Part shown: in pieces, positions 1-7,786 of the stretch
Layout of the letters: the number at the start of each line of letters is the position of its first letter
Position numbering within the stretch: the first letter of the stretch is position 1
Source: an uncultured Erythrobacter sp.
Lineage (GTDB): Bacteria; Pseudomonadota; Alphaproteobacteria; Sphingomonadales; Sphingomonadaceae
Length of the DNA: 64,000 nt
Assembly (NCBI GenBank): GCA_947500645.1
Contig: CANMSD010000004.1
Span: forward strand, 215,093 to 279,092
Direction of reading: 5' to 3'
Translations under genes and position numbers: made by a program
Notes under the pieces: model-generated
Told to the model about the DNA's origin: nothing
The model's input: only the letters and a program-made list of their open reading frames with translations
Databases searched by the model: none

Positions 1-343
1 CCTCGGGCTCGCTAATGCCGGTAGGTACATAGACCGACCAATATTGCGCGCCGACTTGCCCCTGCGCGAGGCGCGTCAGGTCGGAATGCATTACCCGGCC
101 ATCGGGATGCGTCGGCCCGGTATCTGTGGTGTCGACAAAGTCGAAGTCGTTGATCTGGTTTTCGAACCTTGCCCGCAGCTGGATCGGCACGTCATTATGC
201 CCGTCAAATACGGGGGCCGCTTCAAGAGCGGCGGCGGCCAGAGCTTCCGCCGGGTCGAGCGGTGCCGCACCGGATGCGTCATCCTGAGCGAAAAGCGGTG
301 TCGCAAAAAGCGTAGCGGCAAGAACGGGGACGGCGTATTTCAT
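1..343 (-). CDS. Peptidase family M19 (membrane dipeptidase), N-terminal part
   Basis: This is the first 114 residues of a secreted zinc dipeptidase, cut by the left window edge. The ATG at 341-343 (complement) opens a frame with a signal peptide (residues 1-20, ending LFAQ). The motif DGHND follows, with His49 and Asp51 matching the HxD metal ligands of renal-dipeptidase-like M19 enzymes, and then GAQYWSVYVP, also typical of the family. M19 enzymes hydrolyse dipeptides, including some D-amino-acid and beta-lactam substrates; the exact substrate cannot be read here. The remaining ligands and the C-terminus lie outside the window. Confidence 0.88.
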   Translation of the reverse strand, partial: MKYAVPVLAATLFATPLFAQDDASGAAPLDPAEALAAAALEAAPVFDGHNDVPIQLRARFENQINDFDFVDTTDTGPTHPDGRVMHSDLTRLAQGQVGAQYWSVYVPTGISEPE

Positions 344-450
344 CGCGAGTTCGGCTCCTAATCAGGGACGGGATGCGTTACACCTGTGTCTTAGCAAGCG
401 CAGAGGCGAAGGAAAGCCCGCTTGTGCGCGCGAGAGAAGAGGAGTCGCAT

Positions 451-741
451 ATGCCAATAACCGCACGCTGGAATGGCGCCGTAATCGCATCGAGCGAGAA
501 CACGGTAGTCATCGAGGGCAACCACTACTTCCCACCAGACGATGTCGAGGCCGGTCTGCTCGTGCCGAGCGACCACACCTCGCATTGCCCGTGGAAGGGT
601 GACGCGCACTATTACTCGATCAATGTCGGCGGCGAGGTTAACGAAAATGCCGCGTGGTATTACGCCGAGCCGAAGAATAAGGCAGCCGAAATCAAGGATC
701 GCATCGCGTTCTGGAACGGCGTTGAGGTCGGCGAGAGATGA
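451..741 (+). CDS. DUF427 family protein
   Basis: A 96-residue protein of the DUF427 family, whose molecular role is unknown. The sequence shows the family pattern: ARWNGAVIASS near the start, a central HYFP stretch, then HCPWKGDAHYYS and AAWYYAEP. The ATG at 451 is chosen because a purine-rich ribosome site (AGAAGAGGAG) lies just upstream and because the family begins here; an in-frame ATG at 373 would add 26 unlike residues. Its stop overlaps the next gene by 4 nt (ATGA), so it heads a three-gene operon with a cupin and a DoxX-like protein. Confidence 0.85.
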   Translation: MPITARWNGAVIASSENTVVIEGNHYFPPDDVEAGLLVPSDHTSHCPWKGDAHYYSINVGGEVNENAAWYYAEPKNKAAEIKDRIAFWNGVEVGER

Positions 742-1211
742 GTTCCTCTACTTGTGCCGACGCAGCGAAACTGATCGAAACGCTTGGCCTAATGCGACAC
801 CCTGAAGGCGGATGGTACCGCGAGACCTACCGGTCGAATAGCGATGCGAACGGTCGAGCGCGCGCAACGGCGATCCTGTTCCTGTTGGAGCAATCGCAAA
901 GTTCGCATTGGCACCGCGTCGATGCCGACGAAATGTGGCTGTGGCAGGCGGGCGATCCGCTCGAATTGCTGATTGCACCCGACGATACGAGCCCACCAAC
1001 GTCCACCACTCTCGGACCTAATCCCAACGCCGAACAAGTCTTTCAAGGCCTGGTGCCTGCCGGACAGTGGCAGGCTGCACGCCCCGCAGCTCAGGAAAAA
1101 GCCGCGGCGGGTTACACTTTGGTGTCCTGCGTCGTTACGCCGGGCTTTGACTTTGCGGGGTTCGAACTAGCTCCACCGGGATGGGAGCCGGGATCGGATA
1201 CTGGGGCATGA
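738..1211 (+). CDS. Cupin superfamily protein (DUF985 / cupin_5)
   Basis: A 157-residue cupin of the DUF985 type. The family signature is visible: RHPEGGWYRETYRS at residues 20-33, LFLLEQSQSSHWHRVDADEMW with the histidines expected at a cupin metal or sugar site, and a C-terminal VTPGFDFAGFEL block. Related proteins are small single-domain beta-barrels; their ligand is not settled. It overlaps the DUF427 gene upstream and the DoxX-like gene downstream by ATGA, so the three are almost certainly co-translated. Confidence 0.88.
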   Translation: MSSSTCADAAKLIETLGLMRHPEGGWYRETYRSNSDANGRARATAILFLLEQSQSSHWHRVDADEMWLWQAGDPLELLIAPDDTSPPTSTTLGPNPNAEQVFQGLVPAGQWQAARPAAQEKAAAGYTLVSCVVTPGFDFAGFELAPPGWEPGSDTGA

Positions 1212-1621
1212 GACATAGAGAACTTATTCGCGGCGCGTTCCGCATCCTGCTGGCGGCGCTGTACGCCTACGCTGGCTATGCACATATCGCACAGCCAGAG
1301 CCCTTCCTGGCGATAACCCCTGATTGGGTGCCAGCGGCTGAAAGCGTGATTTATTGGACAGGTATCGCCGAGATTGTCGGAGCCATCGGCTTGCTCCAGC
1401 CGTTTTGGCCGCAGCTTAGAAAAGCCGCCGGAATTGGCCTGGCAATCTATGCTGTATGTGTCTGGCCCGCCAACATGAATCACTTCGCCATGGATATGGC
1501 GAGCGCCGATGGCGGCCTAGGTCTTGGCTACCATGTGCCAAGAATGATTGCGCAGCCGATCTTGATCTGGCTGGCATTGTGGGCCGGCGGCGTGACCGAA
1601 TGGCCATTCCGCCGCCGGTGA
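1208..1621 (+). CDS. DoxX-like integral membrane protein
   Basis: A 137-residue inner-membrane protein with about four hydrophobic segments, beginning MRHRELIRGAFRILLAALYA. Its size, the early YAGYAHI stretch and the GIAEIVGAIGLL segment fit the DoxX-like family, in which members have been linked to redox or quinone chemistry, although the role of this one is unknown. The ATG at 1208 is chosen over 1181 because it overlaps the preceding stop by 4 nt, as in the other junction of this operon. The next gene is convergent. Confidence 0.75.
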   Translation: MRHRELIRGAFRILLAALYAYAGYAHIAQPEPFLAITPDWVPAAESVIYWTGIAEIVGAIGLLQPFWPQLRKAAGIGLAIYAVCVWPANMNHFAMDMASADGGLGLGYHVPRMIAQPILIWLALWAGGVTEWPFRRR

Positions 1622-1631
1622 GTTCCACGAA

Positions 1632-1883
1632 CTAGCTGAGGTGCTTGGACACCGCAGCCGTCATTTTGAACATCGAGATCTGGTCGTTGCCGATCACAGC
1701 GCCAAGCTTCGCATCAGGATTGATCTGACGCTTGTCCTTGCTGTCCTGCAGGCTATTGCCCTTGATGTATTCCCATACTTTCGACGTCACCTGTGCGCGC
1801 GTCATCGGGCCTTTGCCGATGACAGCTTCCAGTTCAGATGAAAGTTGCACCGGTTTCTGCAGTGCATTGGTCTTTCCAGCCAT
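1632..1883 (-). CDS. SWIB/MDM2 domain protein
   Basis: An 83-residue stand-alone SWIB domain. The fold pattern is complete: PVQLSSELEAVIGKGPMTRAQVTSKVWEYI in short blocks, then NSLQDSKDKRQINPDAKL and a terminal F-KMTAAVSKHL. In eukaryotes SWIB domains sit in chromatin complexes; in chlamydiae and some proteobacteria they occur as small DNA-associated or fused proteins whose targets are unknown. It is a single gene, convergent with the DoxX operon; a GAGAGGA ribosome site precedes the ATG. Confidence 0.92.
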   Translation of the reverse strand: MAGKTNALQKPVQLSSELEAVIGKGPMTRAQVTSKVWEYIKGNSLQDSKDKRQINPDAKLGAVIGNDQISMFKMTAAVSKHLS

Positions 1884-1934
1884 GATCCTCTCCTTATTCA
1901 GTGGTGGCAGGTTTCAAAATTCAGTATTCAAAAC

Positions 1935-2522
1935 TCAAACGTCGTCTTCAGCCCAGTCTTCATCATCCAGGGCAGAACCTGTGAACGGCGCGACCATCAG
2001 GGCGCATCCGGTAATTGTGCCTTCCAGGGAGGCGAGCAGATCATCGCGGCTCGCCCCGGGCATAAGTGTTAGCGGCAATTCCGTGGCGAATAGCTGAAAT
2101 ACATAGTGCCGCGTCTCGCCTTCGGGCGGATCAGGCAGCAGCCATTCGGAATTGCCCTTGGAATTCTTGCCAGTGCGCGGAGGAACCTCCCCCTCAAGCA
2201 GCATGCCCTTCTGCCCCCTAAGGCCCCAGACCAGCCAATGGCAGGTAGGCTCATCGCCTTTGCTCGAACCGTCCTCGACAATGAGGACCAGTTCCTGAGC
2301 ACCTGGAGGCGGTGCGTTCCATTCCAGCGGCGGCGCAACCGCGTCCTCTTCCTCAGCGCTGAAGCACGGATCGAGCTCTTCCCCGACATCAAACGCCGGA
2401 CTGCTCAACTTCAAACCACCGCGACCCAGATTGCGCTCACTACCAAGGCGCGCAATCGCCAGCCCTGCATGCCGCGCAGGCGCAGGGAGAGCTGTTTTGA
2501 GCCAGTCAGGCAGTTCAGTCAT
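1935..2522 (-). CDS. YbhB/YbcL family (PEBP, Raf-kinase-inhibitor-like) protein
   Basis: A 195-residue phosphatidylethanolamine-binding-protein-like domain. Typical blocks are SPAFDVGEELDP, NAPPPGAQELVLIVED, CHWLVWGL and a late HYVFQLFAT. Bacterial YbhB/YbcL proteins have the PEBP fold, but no agreed activity. The ATG at 2522 is preferred to 2633 because GGAGGAA lies 9 nt upstream and the extra 37 residues do not resemble the family. A 300-bp gap to the divergent S41 protease holds no convincing gene. Confidence 0.88.
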   Translation of the reverse strand: MTELPDWLKTALPAPARHAGLAIARLGSERNLGRGGLKLSSPAFDVGEELDPCFSAEEEDAVAPPLEWNAPPPGAQELVLIVEDGSSKGDEPTCHWLVWGLRGQKGMLLEGEVPPRTGKNSKGNSEWLLPDPPEGETRHYVFQLFATELPLTLMPGASRDDLLASLEGTITGCALMVAPFTGSALDDEDWAEDDV

Positions 2523-2821
2523 TGAGGCGATTTCCTCCAAATCTGGGATGGAAAGTAGGCGCTTCGTGCGAGCAAGACGAGGTGCACGGGCAGAATTTGC
2601 CCCGGTTTCTGAGGAAAACTCATGCAAATTCATGAAAAAACAAGTGCGAACCGGACTTTGCGAAGGTTTTGGAGGGTGGATGGAGGCGGATTGGCTTTTG
2701 CAGATGCCGCGTTTTGGCGCCTTTGCGCCTTCGTAATCTTGCTCACATCCGGTTCATCCGGCATGCTGATCACTTCAGTACGAACAAATTTCAACACAAT
2801 ATCACGTCGGAGTCGCACCGT

Positions 2822-4258
2822 ATGACCATTGGTCGCACAGCCCTTTCTGTAACCCTTGCCGTCTCTCTTGCCGCTTGCGGCGGAGGTGGTGGCAGCTCTG
2901 GCCAACCGACCAGTGGCGGTTCAGGAGGAGGAGGCACCGGCGGAGGAGGCACAGCAGGTTGTTCGCTGGCAGAGCAACAGCAATTCGCGCGTGACGTGAT
3001 CGATGAGTGGTATCTCTTCCCGAGCCTGATCGACACTTCGGTCAACGCCAGCAGCTTTAACGACCTGCAAGCCTATCTTGACGCGCTGGTTGCACCGGCA
3101 CGCGCCCAGTCGCGAGACCGTGGCTTTACCTTTGCAACGTCGATCGCCGAAGAGAACGCCCTGATCAATTCGGGTTCAAGCGCGGGCTTTGGCATTCGCT
3201 TGGGTTACGACACAGTCAACAACCGCGTGTTCGTGCTTGAAGCGTATGAGAATGCCCCGGGTTTTGGCGCTGGCATAGATCGCGGAACAGAATTGCTGGC
3301 GATCGGAACGACGAGCAGCAATTTGCAGAGCGTTTCCTCATTAATGGCGAGCGGCGGCCCGCAGTCGGTCATAAACGCGCTTGGCCCTTCGACCGCAGGT
3401 ACTGCTCGCGTGCTTCAATTCCGCACGGTGTCGGGGACAACGACCGAATCCAGCATAACCAAAGCTGACTTTTCGCTCGACCCGGTTTCGGATCGCTATG
3501 GCGCGGTGATTCTGAATGATGGCGGCAAGCGGGTCGGATACCTCAACCTGCGAACCTTTATCGTCGGCAGCGGAGCGGATGAATTGCGCGATGCCTTTGG
3601 CCTGTTCCAGACAGAAGGTGTGACGGAGCTTATTATCGACTTCCGTTACAATGGTGGCGGCCTGGTTTCCGTTGCTGACACTCTGGGCGACCTGTTGGGT
3701 GCTGGTCGGGTGGGTCAGGTTTTCAGCGAGACGGTATTGCGCCAATCGAAGTCGGCGGACAATTCGACCGAGCTATTCGAGAACGAGGCCAATGCAATTC
3801 AACCGACGAAGATCGCTTTTATCGGGCGCGGAGGCACAGCGTCGGCGAGTGAGTTGGTCATCAACTCAATGATCCCATACCTCGGCAACAATCTGGCCCT
3901 TGTGGGAGATGACACCTTCGGCAAGCCGGTGGGGCAATTTGGCTTTGACCTCGCCGCCTGCGACTTGCGCGTGCGGGCTGTGACCTTTCAGACCAACAAT
4001 GCCGATGGGAATGGCGAGTACTATACTGGCCTCGCCAGCGAAGTTGCCAACACCTGCCGTGCAGACGACGACTTGAGCCGTCAATTTGGCGATCCGCAGG
4101 AAGCTTCTATTGCAGCCGCGCTCGATTTCCTGGGTGGGCGCACGTGCACAGCGATCAGTGCAGCTGGCGTGCAGGGTGCGCAAAGCGCCGCGCGGCAAAC
4201 ACTGCTGCAACCCGACCGGCCAAACGCCGCGCAGTTTGAAATTCCAGGTCTGTTTTAA
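2822..4258 (+). CDS. S41 family peptidase (lipoprotein)
   Basis: A 478-residue serine protease of the C-terminal-processing (S41) family. It starts with a lipoprotein signal (SLAACGG) and a glycine/serine-rich linker (about residues 18-46), so it is probably tethered in the cell envelope. A PDZ-like region follows, then the protease core: YLNLRTF, DFRYNGGG, GGTASASEL and DDTFGKPVG. Ser343 and Lys368 are 25 residues apart, the spacing of the Ser-Lys dyad in this family. The ATG at 2822 is chosen because it begins the signal peptide; the frame is open further upstream to 2669. Confidence 0.85.
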   Translation: MTIGRTALSVTLAVSLAACGGGGGSSGQPTSGGSGGGGTGGGGTAGCSLAEQQQFARDVIDEWYLFPSLIDTSVNASSFNDLQAYLDALVAPARAQSRDRGFTFATSIAEENALINSGSSAGFGIRLGYDTVNNRVFVLEAYENAPGFGAGIDRGTELLAIGTTSSNLQSVSSLMASGGPQSVINALGPSTAGTARVLQFRTVSGTTTESSITKADFSLDPVSDRYGAVILNDGGKRVGYLNLRTFIVGSGADELRDAFGLFQTEGVTELIIDFRYNGGGLVSVADTLGDLLGAGRVGQVFSETVLRQSKSADNSTELFENEANAIQPTKIAFIGRGGTASASELVINSMIPYLGNNLALVGDDTFGKPVGQFGFDLAACDLRVRAVTFQTNNADGNGEYYTGLASEVANTCRADDDLSRQFGDPQEASIAAALDFLGGRTCTAISAAGVQGAQSAARQTLLQPDRPNAAQFEIPGLF

Positions 4259-4287
4259 AGCTTGAAACTGGAGAGCGTTTGAACGGT

Positions 4288-4689
4288 CTACTCGGCGGCG
4301 ATCTTCGATGCATGCGGACCAGTGCCCTCCGAGTAGGCGATAGCAGCCGCGATGACTTGTTCGGCTGCAGCAGGTTTAGCGATCCGTTCTGCAGTCAGTT
4401 CCCGGATTCGTTCATTGTGTCGATCAAGATCGCCAGAATGCAGAATGTAAGGAATATTAAGACTGTCGAGCTGTTGCGCGACAGGAAAGCAGGTGCTTCC
4501 ACCGCCGAGCGAAACATCGAGTACGGCAAGGTCGATAGCCTCACCTTGATGGGCAATTAGATTTAGCGCCGCAGCACAAGTTGTTGCAGTCAAAGCCTGC
4601 GAGCCGTGATCAGATACCGCGAACTCCAGATCCATAAGAATGAGCGGCTCGTCCTCAAGCAGTAAGATCGTGTAGCTTTTGGCCATCAT
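4288..4689 (-). CDS. Response regulator receiver protein
   Basis: A 133-residue single-domain receiver. The acidic pocket (LLLEDEP, residues 10-15) and the phospho-acceptor (AVLDVSLGG, Asp58) are present, followed by YILHSG and ERIAKP with the conserved lysine. There is no output domain, so it should pass the signal to another protein. The start at 4689 gives an ATGA overlap with the stop of the LOV kinase; the two are translationally coupled, which makes this the likely kinase partner. A start at 4686 is equally possible. Confidence 0.9.
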   Translation of the reverse strand: MMAKSYTILLLEDEPLILMDLEFAVSDHGSQALTATTCAAALNLIAHQGEAIDLAVLDVSLGGGSTCFPVAQQLDSLNIPYILHSGDLDRHNERIRELTAERIAKPAAAEQVIAAAIAYSEGTGPHASKIAAE

Positions 4690-5771
4690 ACCTTCCCAAT
4701 AGGTATCATAATAACCGCCCGCAGCCCGCTTTTGTTCCAATGACGTTCAATCTTCCCATCGGCTGTCGCGAGCATGCGATCGACGATTGCCGAGCCGGTT
4801 CCGGAAGCGATCGCCGATGCATCAATTGCCGGACCGCCCTCCTCGCTCCATTCGACTATCAAACCGTCATCATCATCGGCAAGGCGCCAGTGGACAGTCA
4901 CTTTGCCCTGTTCTGAGCTCCACGCTCCGTGCTTCGTCGCATTGGCGGCCAATTCGTGCAGGATCAGACCAATAATCGAAACGATAGCAAACGGAGTGCG
5001 TACATCATCGCGACCGTCGACGGCCAAACGCTCACCATCACGATCATACGGAAGCAGGACCGCCTGAATTGCTTCGCCGATATCGATACTGCCAGAGGAT
5101 GCGTCATCGAGCGTGGTTTCATAAGCGCGCCCCAACGCCTGAATGCGCGAGTTGATCTCGGCTGCTTCCGCGCGAATGCCCCGCGCGCGGCCCGTTACAT
5201 TTACAATTCCGGAAATCACCGCGAACATGTTCTTCATGCGGTGTGAAAGTTCGCGGGCCATTTCCTTGGCGTGACGTTCCTCACTGCGCGCTGCGCGGAC
5301 ATCGGACACGTCCCACTGGCTTCCGAAGAAATATACCAGTTCGCCCTCCTGATTGTAGATTGGCCCAAGATGCAGAGCGTTCCAGAACGTTGTGCCATTC
5401 CTGCGATAATTGAGCAGCTCGACCACGATCACGTCTTCGTTCTCCAGCGCCTCGCGAATACGAGCGACCGGTTCTTGAGCGGTGGCTGGCCCTTGCAGGA
5501 AACTGCATGAACGGCCGAGAGTCTCCTCTTCGGAATAACCAGTCAGGCGACGAAAGGCGCGATTGGCAAAGACGATAGGCAGACCAGGTTTATGCGGATC
5601 GCACAGGCATATCGCCATACGCGTTTGCGCCATGGCTTGCTCGAAAAGCACTCCAGACGCGCCGGAAAACTGGTCGCCTGAATGTCCTGCCCTAAATCGT
5701 TCTGGTGCATCATCGAAACGCATGGCGGCTTGATTGGACCGCACGCGATCGCGCTCTTCGTCAGTACTCAC
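4686..5771 (-). CDS. LOV-domain HWE-family sensor histidine kinase
   Basis: A 361-residue blue-light sensor kinase without membrane segments. A LOV-type PAS domain spans about residues 45-160: FANRAFRRLTGYS, then GRSCSFLQG with Cys89 at the position of the flavin-adduct cysteine, NYRRNGTTFWN and FFGSQWDVS. The kinase part has a HisKA_2/HWE phosphoacceptor box (ELSHRMKNMF, His177), an N-box (LHELAANATKHGA, Asn277) and WSE at 308-310. Layout and size match the characterised LOV-HWE kinases of Erythrobacter litoralis. The start is a GTG at 5771. It is co-translated with a receiver protein downstream. Confidence 0.92.
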   Translation of the reverse strand: MSTDEERDRVRSNQAAMRFDDAPERFRAGHSGDQFSGASGVLFEQAMAQTRMAICLCDPHKPGLPIVFANRAFRRLTGYSEEETLGRSCSFLQGPATAQEPVARIREALENEDVIVVELLNYRRNGTTFWNALHLGPIYNQEGELVYFFGSQWDVSDVRAARSEERHAKEMARELSHRMKNMFAVISGIVNVTGRARGIRAEAAEINSRIQALGRAYETTLDDASSGSIDIGEAIQAVLLPYDRDGERLAVDGRDDVRTPFAIVSIIGLILHELAANATKHGAWSSEQGKVTVHWRLADDDDGLIVEWSEEGGPAIDASAIASGTGSAIVDRMLATADGKIERHWNKSGLRAVIMIPIGKV

Positions 5772-5995
5772 TGTAATCCACTTTCCCGGAAGCCGTGTCG
5801 GCAGTGCCGGATACCTTGTCTCTCGCTGGTTAAACGAGCTCTGCAGCCGAGTGTTCCGAAGAACTCCAGATTCGAACGAAGACTAGCAGGAGGTCATTGA
5901 TCTAATTGGATTCAATTTGATTGGGAGCGGATTCCTACTAGTCCTGCGCTAGCAATTGGAAGGGTTGAGCGAGGTCGATCAGTTGCGCTTGTTAC

Positions 5996-6415
5996 TCAAG
6001 AGACGGCGGCATCGGCCACGGTCAAAAGGAACACGAGAAAGCCAAGCGCGAACAGCGCTTCTGCGATCAATCCGCCTGCCAGCAAAGGCTCGGTCAGAGA
6101 GCCGCCCTCAAAGGCCAAGGGTGCGAGCAGAGCGATAACCCCAATCTTGCACAAGACGCCGGCCCACAACACTGGAGCAAAGCGCAGTGGCTCACGAGCA
6201 ACCTGAAAGTACACAATACCCAAACTGAAGATGAGTAGGCCGATTATGCGGGCGTCAATCGTCGCCTCAGGACTCAGCATTCCGGCCAGCCCCAGGACCA
6301 GACCAAAGACGGCTGCGATCCAAAAAAACGCACGCCAAAAGCGCGATACTTCAAGCACACTCCCCGGACCTGCGTCATCATCACCTAAAAAATCTGAGCT
6401 TTGCGGATCGTTCAT
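5996..6415 (-). CDS. Hypothetical integral membrane protein
   Basis: A 139-residue protein with four strongly hydrophobic segments (roughly residues 28-46, 57-71, 81-99 and 112-134) after an acidic soluble N-terminus. I recognise no family. It overlaps the lipoprotein gene upstream by ATGA (6412-6415), so the two form an operon and both probably act in the envelope. About 220 bp without a clear gene separate it from the LOV kinase start. Confidence 0.72.
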   Translation of the reverse strand: MNDPQSSDFLGDDDAGPGSVLEVSRFWRAFFWIAAVFGLVLGLAGMLSPEATIDARIIGLLIFSLGIVYFQVAREPLRFAPVLWAGVLCKIGVIALLAPLAFEGGSLTEPLLAGGLIAEALFALGFLVFLLTVADAAVS

Positions 6416-6849
6416 TCGCCCGGGTTCCCATCAGCGGCGGCTGCTTCGCCAGAATAGGCGCAACCAAAAAGTGTTGTATCTGCAAGAGTAGCAGTTGCCG
6501 TGTACGGGTATTCGCGATCGCTCATCCCATCGTTGCACGCGCCAGGGGTAACCGCAATTTGCAACGTTTGCCCCCGCCACTCGCCGGTAAAGCCCAAGCC
6601 GTTATTGCCTGCAAAGCGGCTCACCTCGATTGTGTCGCCATCAATGTTCTCAGGCCTGGAATAGGTCAGCTGATCGCCTTCGATGACCATTGTCCAGAAC
6701 GGCTCAGTGCCCGTCAGGGTGAGAGTTTCGTCAGCGGAAATGGCGTCGAAGCGTTCTGGGGTCTGCTCGCGGTCGTCGCCGGCAGACGCGCATCCCGTCA
6801 TCGCGACAACGCCAAGCAGCGCCAAGATAGCACATCTTTTGCTGATCAT
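6412..6849 (-). CDS. Putative lipoprotein, COG3650-like
   Basis: A 145-residue secreted protein with a lipoprotein signal (VAMTGCA, Cys at about residue 20). The core contains GTEPFWTMVIEG and a late ACNDGMSDREYPYTATATL block, a pattern seen in small envelope lipoproteins of the COG3650 type, whose function is unknown. The stop overlaps the ATG of the following membrane-protein gene. Assignment to the family is from pattern recognition only. Confidence 0.75.
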   Translation of the reverse strand: MISKRCAILALLGVVAMTGCASAGDDREQTPERFDAISADETLTLTGTEPFWTMVIEGDQLTYSRPENIDGDTIEVSRFAGNNGLGFTGEWRGQTLQIAVTPGACNDGMSDREYPYTATATLADTTLFGCAYSGEAAAADGNPGE

Positions 6850-6956
6850 TATCTATGACTCCACCAAGTCAGACTCCCTGAGTAAGCCTCTCAAGCGCTC
6901 GCGTCACCATCTCCAACCACGGCAGTCTACAAGTCTGTTAGCCTTTGTCCGTGTAA

Positions 6957-6993
6957 CAAAAAAGGGGGAGCTCCCTTCGGAACCCACCCCTTT
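6957..6993 (-). terminator. Rho-independent terminator after the fasciclin gene
   Basis: Read on the minus strand, AAAGGGG pairs with CCCCTTT around an inner GGGTTCC/GGAG hairpin with a GAAG loop, and a run of six T follows. It begins 24 nt after the stop of the fasciclin lipoprotein gene, as expected for its terminator. Confidence 0.7.
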
Positions 6994-7016
6994 CGAGATT
7001 CGCCAATGCAATGCGA

Positions 7017-7583
7017 TTATTGCGGCATCAGCACGGTATCAATCACGTGAACCAGGCCGTTGGATGCAGCGACATCGGTCGCCGTTACGGTAGCGGTTCC
7101 GCCGGTCGCATCAGTCAGCACCACAGCACCATCGACCAGAGTAGCGGTCAGCGTGCCGCCACCAACGGTCGGGATTTCATAGCCGCTTTCACCGGCACCT
7201 TCGATCGCGGCGGTAAGTGTGGTCGCATCAACCGCTTCGCCAACAACGTGGTATTGCAGGATCGCGCCAAGCGTCTCGGTATCTTCCGTGGTCAGCGTTT
7301 CGACTGTGCCTTCTGGCAGCTTGGCGAATGCGTCATTGGTCGGTGCGAAGACAGTGAATGGACCTTCGCCCGAGAGTGTTTCGCCGAGTTCGGCTGCTGT
7401 CACGGCAGCGACCAGCGTAGAGAAGCTTTCATCGCCCTGCGCAACTTCGACAATTGTGCCAGCGGTGGTTTCTTCCGCGACGGTCATTTCGTCAGCGGTG
7501 GTTTCGCCGGTATCAGCTTCAGGAGCGCAAGCGGCCAATGCGAGAGCAATTGCTGATGCGACGCCAATATTGAGGGTTTTCAT
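7017..7583 (-). CDS. Fasciclin (FAS1) domain lipoprotein
   Basis: A 188-residue secreted protein with a lipoprotein-type signal (LALAACAPE), an acidic threonine-rich linker and one FAS1 domain. The domain shows the H1 and H2 blocks: GPFTVFAPTNDAF, LQYHVVG and a final NGLVHVIDTVLMP. FAS1 domains mediate adhesion or protein-protein contacts at the cell surface. The ATG at 7583 is used because it begins the signal peptide; the longer frame to 7622 adds a polar tail. It is followed by a clear terminator, so it is a single-gene unit. Confidence 0.92.
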   Translation of the reverse strand: MKTLNIGVASAIALALAACAPEADTGETTADEMTVAEETTAGTIVEVAQGDESFSTLVAAVTAAELGETLSGEGPFTVFAPTNDAFAKLPEGTVETLTTEDTETLGAILQYHVVGEAVDATTLTAAIEGAGESGYEIPTVGGGTLTATLVDGAVVLTDATGGTATVTATDVAASNGLVHVIDTVLMPQ

Positions 7584-7786
7584 GGAATTTGTCCTTGAAT
7601 CAGATGAATAGAAATATCTCACGGGGCATAGGTTAGGAGCGGCCCCAGTAGATATACGAAGCCACGAGCCGCTCGGATGTTCCGAAATTTTTGTGCAAGT
7701 GCGAACAAGCGTGGGTAGAATACGATCGTGCGAGCCGTTTCACGCACGTGTCGGAACTGAGCATCCTACGTACGGTTTAGAGTGGC

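Noticed and set aside
2630..2764. Possible 44-residue basic protein in the 300-bp gap before the S41 protease (minus strand).
   Set aside because: No ribosome site, ends at a low-complexity hydrophobic tail, and overlaps the likely promoter of the S41 gene.
7640..7700. GGAAC-containing sequence upstream of the fasciclin gene as a general stress (EcfG-type) promoter.
   Set aside because: The second half (GTT at 16-17 nt spacing) is missing.
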